Shown piece by piece: positions 58,622-64,000 of a stretch of DNA of 64,000 nt. Every line of letters starts with the position of its first letter. Positions within the stretch are counted from its first letter, which is position 1. The DNA is taken from assembly GCA_020073305.1 (NCBI GenBank), contig JAIQFK010000025.1, positions 1 through 64,000 of the forward strand. The letters run 5' to 3'. Origin of the DNA: Terriglobia bacterium (GTDB lineage Bacteria > Acidobacteriota > Terriglobia > Bryobacterales > Bryobacteraceae). The notes below the pieces were generated by a model. That model made no database searches. It was not told where the DNA came from and saw only the letters and a program-made list of their open reading frames with translations. The position numbers were made by a program, and so were the translations under genes.

Positions 58622-59037
58622 TTGAGATCGAAGAGCAGCCCTGGCGGCAAATGGTGGAGCATGCCCGGTCCACTTATCCGAACGAATGCTGTGGGGCGAT
58701 GCTGGGGAGTTTGAACGACGGGCAGAAGCGCGTGGTCCAGGCCATGCCGCTCGAAAACACAGCCACCGGATCGCAGCGCGAACGCTACGAGTTGCGGCCC
58801 GAGGATCTGCTGAATGCGGACCGCGAAGCGCGCGGCCGGAAGTTGGACCTGATCGGCATCTATCACTCCCACCCCGACTGTGGCGCGTATTTCTCCGAGA
58901 CGGATCTGAAGAATTCCTGCCCGTGGTACTCTTTTGTAGTTCTCTCCATCCAAAAAGGCGAGTTCGATCACGCGAACAGTTGGCTTCCCAACCCGGATCA
59001 GACCGCCGCGGAAAAGGAAGAACTGGTTCACAGGTAG
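58618..59037 (+). CDS. mec: JAMM/MPN+ metallopeptidase (Mec-like)
   Basis: 139 residues from the ATG at 58618, which overlaps the cysM stop. The JAMM motif is complete: E23 (PNECCG), H83-S-H85-P, S93 and D96 ('YHSHPDCGAYFSETD', H-x-H-x10-D). It binds zinc and cleaves isopeptide or C-terminal bonds of ubiquitin-like proteins. In Mycobacterium, Mec+ releases cysteine from CysO-Cys. Here the only nearby ubiquitin-like carrier is fused to the E1-like enzyme in the next gene. Confidence 0.9.
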   Translation: MIEIEEQPWRQMVEHARSTYPNECCGAMLGSLNDGQKRVVQAMPLENTATGSQRERYELRPEDLLNADREARGRKLDLIGIYHSHPDCGAYFSETDLKNSCPWYSFVVLSIQKGEFDHANSWLPNPDQTAAEKEELVHR

Positions 59038-59076
59038 AATAGACATTCATACCTGCTCTTTTCTAAGGAAGCACCC

Positions 59077-60525
59077 ATGGCCAAAGTTTTGATTCCAACT
59101 CCGCTCCGGCAGTACGCGGACAAGCACGATACGGTTGACCTCCGCGGCGCGACCGTCGGTGAGGTTTTGTCCAAGCTTACTACCCAGTACCAGGAACTGC
59201 GACGCCAGCTCTACAGCGATGAGGGCAAGCTGCGCAGCTTCGTGAACGTATACCTCAACGACGAGGATATCCGCTATTTGAAGAAAGAAGCTACGCCCGT
59301 TCAGGATAGCGATACCATTGCGATCGTCCCCAGCATCGCGGGTGGAGCGCCCGCGGTGGAAGCGCCTCCGCGAACCGCCACGCTTTCGAAAGAAGAGATC
59401 CTGCGCTACAGCCGGCACCTGATCATGCCCGAGGTTGGCATGGAAGGCCAGCTCAAGCTGAAGTCGGCCAAGGTTCTCATGATTGGCGCGGGTGGCCTCG
59501 GGGCGCCACTGGGCATGTACCTGGCAGCAGCAGGCGTGGGCCGGATCGGCATTGTGGATTTCGACGTGGTGGACTTCACCAACCTGCAGCGGCAGGTGAT
59601 CCACGGCACAAGCGACGTGGGGCGCAAGAAGCTCGATTCCGCCGCCGACACGATGCACGAGATCAACCCGTACGTGCAGATCGACAAGCACGAGACGGCG
59701 CTGTCGAGCGAGAACGCGCTTGGACTTTTTAAGGACTACGACATCATCGTGGACGGCACGGATAATTTTCCCACGCGCTACCTGGTGAATGACGCGTGCG
59801 TGCTGACGGGGAAACCCAACGTGTACGGCTCGATTTTCCGCTTCGAGGGGCAGGCGACGGTTTTCGCTTACGAGAATGGACCGTGCTACCGCTGCCTGTA
59901 TCCGGAACCGCCACCTCCGGGCCTGGTGCCGAGCTGCGCCGAGGGCGGAGTGCTGGGAATCTTGCCGGGGACGATTGGGCTGATCCAGGCAACCGAGACG
60001 GTCAAACTCATCCTGGGCAAAGGCGAGCCGCTGGTCGGCCGGCTGCTGCTCTACGATGCGCTGGCCATGCGGTTCCGCGAGCTGAAGCTGCGCAAGAATC
60101 CCGAATGCCCGGTTTGCGGCAACCACAGGACCATCACCAAGCTGATCGACTACCAGCAATTCTGCGGCATTCCGCAGCACGAGCCTGCTCCCGCACCGGG
60201 AGTGGCGGAAGGCGAGATCGATCCGGTCGAAGTGAAAGCCAAGATCGATCGCGGCGACCGTTTCGTACTCATCGACGTGCGCGAGCCGCACGAATACCAG
60301 ATCTGCAACATCCCATTCGCCAAGCTGATTCCGCTGGGCGAGCTGCCCAAGCGCGTCAACGAGCTGAACTCCGCGGACGAGATCGTCGCGCACTGCAAAA
60401 GCGGCATGCGCAGCGCCAAGGCGGTCGATTTTCTCAAACAGGCCGGCTTCAAGAAAGTCAAAAACATGAAGGGCGGCATCCTGGCGTGGAGCGATAAGGT
60501 CGATCCGCGAGTGCCGAAGTACTGA
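59077..60525 (+). CDS. Triple fusion: MoaD/CysO-like sulfur carrier - MoeB/ThiF E1-like adenylyltransferase - rhodanese
   Basis: 482 residues. 1-90: ubiquitin-like beta-grasp ending 'IAIVPSIAGG' with G89-G90 as the carboxy-terminal glycines, now internal before a short linker (APAVEAPPR). About 105-365: E1-like domain with nucleotide loop 'GAGGLGAP', 'DFDVVDFTNLQRQ', zinc Cys C270/C273 and C344/C347. About 383-482: rhodanese with active-site C440 (CKSGMRS). Together these activate and load sulfur onto the carrier. MoeB/MoeZ enzymes act on free MoaD/CysO; here the carrier is tethered. Fourteen bases after the start-of-gene spacer a good ribosome site (AAGGAAG) is visible. Confidence 0.92.
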   Translation: MAKVLIPTPLRQYADKHDTVDLRGATVGEVLSKLTTQYQELRRQLYSDEGKLRSFVNVYLNDEDIRYLKKEATPVQDSDTIAIVPSIAGGAPAVEAPPRTATLSKEEILRYSRHLIMPEVGMEGQLKLKSAKVLMIGAGGLGAPLGMYLAAAGVGRIGIVDFDVVDFTNLQRQVIHGTSDVGRKKLDSAADTMHEINPYVQIDKHETALSSENALGLFKDYDIIVDGTDNFPTRYLVNDACVLTGKPNVYGSIFRFEGQATVFAYENGPCYRCLYPEPPPPGLVPSCAEGGVLGILPGTIGLIQATETVKLILGKGEPLVGRLLLYDALAMRFRELKLRKNPECPVCGNHRTITKLIDYQQFCGIPQHEPAPAPGVAEGEIDPVEVKAKIDRGDRFVLIDVREPHEYQICNIPFAKLIPLGELPKRVNELNSADEIVAHCKSGMRSAKAVDFLKQAGFKKVKNMKGGILAWSDKVDPRVPKY

Positions 60526-60532
60526 AGCTGAA

Positions 60533-60841
60533 ATGCCATTCGTGAAGGTCGCGCCGGCCGCTGGGCTGGAGGCCGATTCCGTGACGGAAGTTCTCGTCGG
60601 AGACACGCCGTACGCCATCTGCAACGTGGGCGGGAAGATTACCGCGCTGAGCGGGATCTGCCCGCACCACGGCGGGCCGCTGGGGCAGGGCGCGATCAAC
60701 GGTCCGAACGTCGTTTGCCCCTGGCACGCGTGGGAGTGGAACTGCGCCACCGGCGAAAACGACATGGACCCTTCCAAGAAAGTCGCCACCTGCGAAGTGA
60801 AGATCGAGGACGGCGGCATTTTCCTGAATCTTCCCGCCTAG
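60533..60841 (+). CDS. Small Rieske-type [2Fe-2S] ferredoxin
   Basis: 102 residues, single Rieske domain. Cluster ligands are C-P-H-H at 'SGICPHHGGPL' and C-P-W-H at 'VVCPWHAWEW', i.e. CxH and CxxH. It resembles NirD-like or biphenyl dioxygenase ferredoxins. Electron carrier, cytosolic. It sits 7 bases after the sulfur-carrier fusion and its stop abuts the mutM start, so it may supply electrons for sulfur handling in this operon. Confidence 0.88.
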   Translation: MPFVKVAPAAGLEADSVTEVLVGDTPYAICNVGGKITALSGICPHHGGPLGQGAINGPNVVCPWHAWEWNCATGENDMDPSKKVATCEVKIEDGGIFLNLPA

Positions 60842-61636
60842 GTGCCTGAACTTCCCGAGGTCGAAACCATTACCCGTGCGCTAGCCCCGCATCTGCGCGG
60901 AAGAAGCATCGTCAGCGCGGAGTTCCGCTGCCTGCGTGTCTTGCGCGGTGATCCGGACGAGACTGCGGCGGCGCTCGCGGGCCGCAAGGTGCGCGGAGTC
61001 GAGCGCCACGGCAAATTTATTGAGATCAAGCTGGATGGCGGGCGCTCGTTCGTCGTGCATCTGGGCATGACGGGCAAGCTGTTGATGAACGGCGCGCCGG
61101 GCAAGCACACGCACGCCATTCTGACGCTCGATCGCGGCGTGCTGCTCTATGACGACAGCCGCCAGTTCGGTCGGCTGGAACTGAGCCAAGGGCTGCCGGC
61201 GCGCGTGGCCAAATTAGGTCCCGAACCGCTTGAGATTTCGCTCAGTGAGTTCGCGGCACGGCTGCGCAAGCACAAGACGAAGATGAAAGCGCTGCTGCTC
61301 AATCAGACTTTCGTGCGCGGCATCGGAAATATTTATGCGGACGAAGCGCTGTTCCGCGCCGGGATTCATCCGCTGACCATCGCCGCGCGCCTGCGGCCGG
61401 ACCGTATCAAGAAGCTGCTCACGGCCATCCAGCGAGTTCTCAGCGAAGCCATCAAGGCCGGCGGTTCGTCGATTTCAGATTATGTGGACGTCGACGGACG
61501 CCAAGGCAGCTTCCAGGTGCGGCATAACGTCTATCAGAAAACCGGCGAACCTTGCCCCCGTTGCGGCTCGAAGATTCGCAGAATTCTGGTCGCGCAGCGC
61601 GGGACGCATTTTTGTCCGCGGTGTCAGAAAAGGTAG
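60842..61636 (+). CDS. mutM: Formamidopyrimidine-DNA glycosylase
   Basis: 264 residues from a GTG directly after the previous stop. After initiator Met, P2 and E3 (PELPEVETI) are the catalytic Schiff-base Pro and Glu. 'HGKFIEIKLDGG' gives the catalytic Lys. The H2TH region is 'NQTFVRGIGNIYADEALFRAGIHP', and the C-terminal zinc finger is 'CPRCGSKIRRILVAQRGTHFCPRCQ'. It removes 8-oxoguanine and formamidopyrimidines. Last gene of the cysM operon. Confidence 0.95.
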   Translation: MPELPEVETITRALAPHLRGRSIVSAEFRCLRVLRGDPDETAAALAGRKVRGVERHGKFIEIKLDGGRSFVVHLGMTGKLLMNGAPGKHTHAILTLDRGVLLYDDSRQFGRLELSQGLPARVAKLGPEPLEISLSEFAARLRKHKTKMKALLLNQTFVRGIGNIYADEALFRAGIHPLTIAARLRPDRIKKLLTAIQRVLSEAIKAGGSSISDYVDVDGRQGSFQVRHNVYQKTGEPCPRCGSKIRRILVAQRGTHFCPRCQKR

Positions 61637-61642
61637 TTAGCT

Positions 61643-61957
61643 CTAAGCGGCCTTCACCGTCAACCGCACGCCGACTCTCTTCTGCAATACCTGGAGAATC
61701 GCGAAAAAGTTGGCCGTGTTGGGATTGCCGCTCGGGCCGAGCATGCGATGGAGACTCTTGCTCGGCTTTTTCAAATCGGCGGCAAGCTTTTCGAATCCGA
61801 TGGTCGCGTTGATGACGTCGCGCAAGACGGCTTTCCCCGTGCCCTCATCGCCGTTGAGATATGCGTTCACCGCCTCCGTCAGCAGCGCCTTTCGAAACTT
61901 GCTGTCACGCTGAGCCCGATCGTAGACCGTCTCCCGAAATTCTTTGGTCAGTGCCAT
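61643..61957 (-). CDS. HigA/COG3636-like addiction-module antidote protein
   Basis: 104 residues. 'VNAYLNGDEGTGKAVLRDVINATIGFEKLAADLKKPSKSLHRMLGPSGNPNTANFFAILQVLQKRVGVRL' matches the DNA-binding antidote family (COG3636, HTH). No partner toxin (RelE/HigB-like) is intact beside it; instead it overlaps by 10 bases the reconstructed HicB frame at 61948-62146. It is convergent with mutM, only 6 bases apart. Confidence 0.82.
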   Translation of the reverse strand: MALTKEFRETVYDRAQRDSKFRKALLTEAVNAYLNGDEGTGKAVLRDVINATIGFEKLAADLKKPSKSLHRMLGPSGNPNTANFFAILQVLQKRVGVRLTVKAA

Positions 61958-62146
61958 TCAAGTATGCTCGGGGGGACTGAGTCACCATGCTTTTTCAAGC
62001 TCTCAAGGTAGCCTTCGATTGCGTACCGGATGTTTTCGGTGGCCTCGGAGCGCGTTTGGCCCTGGGAAAACACAGCCGGGAAGAGCCGGACAAGTGGCAA
62101 CAAACACCCCGTCCTCGTCTTGCTCCAGATACACGCGATACTTCAT
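61948..62146 (-). pseudogene. hicB: HicB-family antitoxin interrupted by a +1 frameshift
   Basis: Starting from ATG 62146 the frame reads MKYRVYLEQDEDGVFVATCP and continues ALPGCV, classic HicB. After 'GCV' the frame breaks in a T-run (TGTTTTCCC); dropping one T gives 'SQGQTRSEATENIRYAIEGYLESLKKHGDSVPPSI', the expected HicB continuation, ending at a TGA that overlaps the next gene's start. Total length 199 bases (66 codons + 1) confirms a single inserted base. No HicA is visible upstream. A sequencing error or phase variation is possible. Confidence 0.75.
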
Positions 62147-62381
62147 CGGTCGACATTCTATCAGAGCGAAGACGAGCAAAACCGAAATGCCGCTACTTCG
62201 CATATCGAGAGCGGCATCGAGCGGCCGGCCTGGGGGAGCCGTGGTAGACAGGGCTGAAGAACATGGAAACACGGAGGCTGTCCCTATGGTGCCTAATCCT
62301 ATGGTGCCTATCGTTCCCGTTCTATCGTTCCTCAGGATTGTGCTGATGGTGATGATTCATCGATACTGAACGGGAGGAACC
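62147..62381. other. Intergenic region with short tandem repeats
   Basis: It contains CCTATGGTGCCTA twice (62283-62295, 62298-62310) and TATCGTTCC twice (62309-62317, 62323-62331). The right end has a strong ribosome site (GGGAGGAACC) for the next gene. I see no gene. Confidence 0.45.
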
Positions 62382-62804
62382 ATGAGCGTACGGTACGATA
62401 CCCAAACGGGACAGAAGGTTATCGACCTAAGCGGGCCTAGCTTTCTAACGGGCCTCGTTCGAGTAGTGATCGTCGGATCCGCTCTCGTCGCATTCCTGGC
62501 CTGGTGCATGTCCTATTTTGACAGCTACTCTTCACACGACATATGGACCGTCAGAAGCTGGCGGGAAAACACCATAACGCTGGAGAACGAAGGGAAGACG
62601 TACACAGCAAAATGCGTCGATCAGCGAGGATGCCTGTACGTTCACTCCAAAGTGGGCAGCGAAATGATCAACAAGGGGTCCGCAACGCTGTTCGGAAACC
62701 AAACCAACCCCGCACCACTCCGCATACAGCTCCTCGACGACTACTTGTTCATCGGCGCAGAGCGGGCCGAGAAGTACCAGATCACAGCCGTCTCATCTCG
62801 CTAG
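62382..62804 (+). CDS. Hypothetical single-pass membrane protein
   Basis: 140 residues with a strong GGGAGGAACC ribosome site. A cytosolic stretch (1-23) precedes one transmembrane helix (about 24-45, 'GLVRVVIVGSALVAFLAWCMSYF') and an exposed domain with 'NEGKTYTAKCVDQRGCLYVHSKVG' (two Cys, 'CVDQRGC', possible disulfide). No family recognised. Lower GC than the neighbouring housekeeping genes. It may be co-transcribed with the small gene downstream. Confidence 0.6.
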   Translation: MSVRYDTQTGQKVIDLSGPSFLTGLVRVVIVGSALVAFLAWCMSYFDSYSSHDIWTVRSWRENTITLENEGKTYTAKCVDQRGCLYVHSKVGSEMINKGSATLFGNQTNPAPLRIQLLDDYLFIGAERAEKYQITAVSSR

Positions 62805-62829
62805 CCAATTTAAATGGTAGGATTACGCC

Positions 62830-63063
62830 ATGTGTTTGGACAGTTGGAGCGACGCCCTAGAAACAGCAAGGTACTTGTTAGGAAGTGGTGCTGTTGACAA
62901 AGCACTAAATGCTGTTGCGAAAGCTCTACTGGACGCAAAAATCGACGGTCTAGAAGAGGCGATTGGGCAGGTAGCACAGGGCGGGAAACGTGGCCAAACC
63001 CTAGCATCAATCGAAGAAACGTTACGGGTTCGCCGTAACCAACTGCAAGCTTGCTGTAGCTGA
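62830..63063 (+). CDS. Small hypothetical helical protein
   Basis: 77 residues ('ALETARYLLGSGAVDKALNAVAKALLDAKIDGLEEAIGQVAQ'), mostly helical by composition, with Cys at the N- and C-termini (MCLD, QACCS). The upstream AGGAT is a weak ribosome site. It lies 25 bases after the previous small gene. No family recognised. Low GC and location between REP and antitoxin debris suggest an accessory gene. Confidence 0.45.
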   Translation: MCLDSWSDALETARYLLGSGAVDKALNAVAKALLDAKIDGLEEAIGQVAQGGKRGQTLASIEETLRVRRNQLQACCS

Positions 63064-63134
63064 TCCGTGGTGTTGAGGACTACAACGAATCAGGAAAACC
63101 GCTCGCTGGCGCACGGCTTAGAATGCGTCCGAAT

Positions 63135-63158
63135 GAGCCGCGACCGCCAAGAAGCGGT
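63135..63158 (-). repeat. REP-like element, copy d
   Basis: On the minus strand it reads ACCGCTTCTTGGCGGTCGCG plus GCTC, 24 bases, with identical ends to copy c and one extra base in the middle. It lies directly beside the duplicated antitoxin fragment at 63162-63194. Confidence 0.5.
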
Positions 63159-63161
63159 TAG

Positions 63162-63194
63162 GTTGATGACGTCGCGCAAGACGCTTCTCCCCGT
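63162..63194 (-). pseudogene. Duplicated fragment of the antidote gene
   Basis: 33 bases match 61808-61840 at 30 positions, in the same orientation. Translated on the minus strand, 'TGRSVLRDVIN' corresponds to 'TGKAVLRDVIN' of the intact antidote at 61643-61957. The rest of the gene is absent, so it is a relic of a second copy or a recombination scar. Confidence 0.6.
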
Positions 63195-63210
63195 AAAAAG
63201 CCGCCCCGCG

Positions 63211-63996
63211 CTAATCCGCCGGCTTCGGCCTTGGCGTGGCGTTGCCTTGCGTCATGCCCATGGCCCACTTCACCGCTTCCAGCCACATCTGCTGGATGTC
63301 GGGGCGGTCCCAAACCTGTTCTTCGTGTCCTAGCGACGAATAAAAGACGCGCCCTTTGCCATAATCGCGCACCCACGTCACGGCGAAATCGCCGTCGGTG
63401 CGGTGGACGTTTTTCTTGGTGAGATCGACGGATTTGGTATCCAGGCTCATCAGCACGCGCACGCGGTCGCGCGAGTAGTTTTTGAACTGATAGATCTCGT
63501 CGGTAATCTCGAACGACGGCGGGAAGTGTTTGGCGGCCGGAAACTCGCGGTCCTCAACATTGACGCGCACCTTCTGATGCCAGGGATGGTCGTTGAACCA
63601 GCCGCCGATCATTTCTCCGTACTCCGGCCACTTGTAGAAGGTGTCGGTGGCAGAGTGCGTGCCCAGAAATCCCTTGCCATCGTCCTTCACGAACGACAGG
63701 AGCGACGCTTTCTGCTCGTCATCCAGGGGAAGCTCGAGGGTGGTGTAAAACATGACGGCATCGAAATAATCGATGTTCTTGGCATTGTTGCCCAGCTTCT
63801 TTTTGGTGAGCAGTTGCGTGTCGGTGCGGATATACGTATCCCACAACCCGGATTGCTGGCCGATCTTCTCAATGGTAGCCAGGGCATGGGAAATCGAATC
63901 GTGCTGAAACCCCTCCGACATCCCAATGGCCAGCAGCTTTTTGCGTTTCGCCTGCTGCGCCTGCGGGGAAGCGGTGATGGAAAACACCAGCACCAA
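63211..63996 (-). CDS. ThuA-like domain protein, 5' end probably outside the window
   Basis: 261 residues visible. The N-terminus (VLVFSITASPQAQQAKR) looks like the end of a signal peptide whose true start may lie beyond 64000. The class-I glutamine amidotransferase-like ThuA fold shows 'KKLLAIGMSEGFQHDSISHALATIEKI', 'DYFDAVMFYTTLELPLDDEQKASLLSFVKDDGKGFLGTHSATDTFY', 'YGEMIGGWFNDHPWHQKVRV', 'FAVTWVRDYGKGRVFYSSLGHEEQVWDRPDIQQMWLEAVKWAMG'. This family (trehalose utilisation-like, often secreted) probably processes sugars; catalysis is undefined. Confidence 0.85.
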   Translation of the reverse strand: MVLVFSITASPQAQQAKRKKLLAIGMSEGFQHDSISHALATIEKIGQQSGLWDTYIRTDTQLLTKKKLGNNAKNIDYFDAVMFYTTLELPLDDEQKASLLSFVKDDGKGFLGTHSATDTFYKWPEYGEMIGGWFNDHPWHQKVRVNVEDREFPAAKHFPPSFEITDEIYQFKNYSRDRVRVLMSLDTKSVDLTKKNVHRTDGDFAVTWVRDYGKGRVFYSSLGHEEQVWDRPDIQQMWLEAVKWAMGMTQGNATPRPKPAD

Positions 63997-64000
63997 GGAG

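Noticed and set aside
57626-59050. Minus-strand ORF (474 codons) opposite cysM and mec
   Set aside because: Arg/Pro/Ser-rich translation, no start context, antisense to conserved genes.
59047-60819. Long minus-strand ORF (590 codons) opposite the CysO-MoeZ fusion and Rieske genes
   Set aside because: The plus strand carries recognisable domains with all active-site residues; the minus frame has none.
63067-63333. 88-codon plus-strand ORF at the right edge
   Set aside because: It runs across the REP copy and antitoxin fragment into the antisense of the ThuA-like gene; no coding signal.
1-64000. tRNA, rRNA or CRISPR arrays
   Set aside because: I looked for T-loop-like motifs and regularly spaced repeats; the only hits (for example near 25570) lie inside conserved coding sequence.

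Overview
The window looks like a chromosomal segment of an acidobacterium of the Solibacter/Bryobacter type. The best evidence is the protein at 41501-43657, which ends in the 'Solibacter uncharacterized C-terminal' domain. Supporting signs are high GC, many Tat-exported sugar-isomerase-like proteins, a secretin fused to a cohesin domain, LPS genes (lpxB, a heptosyltransferase-like GT9), and FG-GAP, TolB-like and PQQ-like propeller proteins. No rRNA, tRNA or CRISPR array was seen. Taxonomy is inferred from gene content only.

Layout. 1-10.6 kb: a transposase tail, a PQQ-propeller/EF-hand protein, a large internally duplicated CPBP membrane protease, a Nudix hydrolase, a multi-domain response regulator, an orphan Flp pilin with a structured leader, a two-component system and a fatty-acid desaturase. 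10.9-17.6 kb: lpxB overlapping a catalytically dead M1-peptidase-like TPR protein, then a NYN/LOTUS RNA-binding protein downstream of a B12-dependent acyl-CoA mutase whose specificity residues are of isobutyryl-CoA mutase type, then a decayed M20 peptidase tail. 17.6-24.9 kb: two AT-richer small genes, a phosphohexomutase, an iron-type alcohol dehydrogenase, a VapBC-like toxin-antitoxin pair with direct-repeat operators, and a glutamine-synthetase-like enzyme with an amino-acid/polyamine permease. 24.9-27.8 kb: frataxin (CyaY), an Nramp-like transporter with altered metal-site motifs, and an MgtE-type cytosolic sensor lacking the MgtE pore. This looks like a split Mg2+ or metal uptake system.

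28-38 kb: SppA, two Tat-exported TIM-barrel proteins, a NarL-type two-component pair, a CGNR regulator divergent from a DinB-like protein, 3-hydroxyacyl-CoA dehydrogenase, PepA and SmpB. 38.1-43.7 kb: a pilus/secretion-like block (secretin-cohesin, two prepilins, a Solibacter-domain surface protein) with two near-identical 26-nt gene overlaps. 43.7-52 kb: UvrB, then a glycan cluster (GT4, TMTC-like GT-C with TPRs, DUF2304, two GT2) and an FG-GAP protein. 52-57.6 kb: a MetE-core protein, a TolB-like propeller, a hypothetical protein, another TIM-barrel isomerase, an enolase-superfamily enzyme and a GT9.

57.7-61.6 kb holds the most notable operon: cysteine synthase, a JAMM peptidase, and a ubiquitin-like/E1/rhodanese triple fusion, followed by a Rieske ferredoxin and MutM. 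The first three match the parts of the mycobacterial CysM-Mec-CysO cysteine pathway, but the sulfur carrier is fused to its activating enzyme. The right edge (61.6-64 kb) is a small accessory patch: a HigA/COG3636-like antitoxin, a frameshifted HicB, two unknown small genes, a duplicated antitoxin fragment, and a ThuA-like protein running to the window edge. Short REP-like elements recur in several intergenic gaps.
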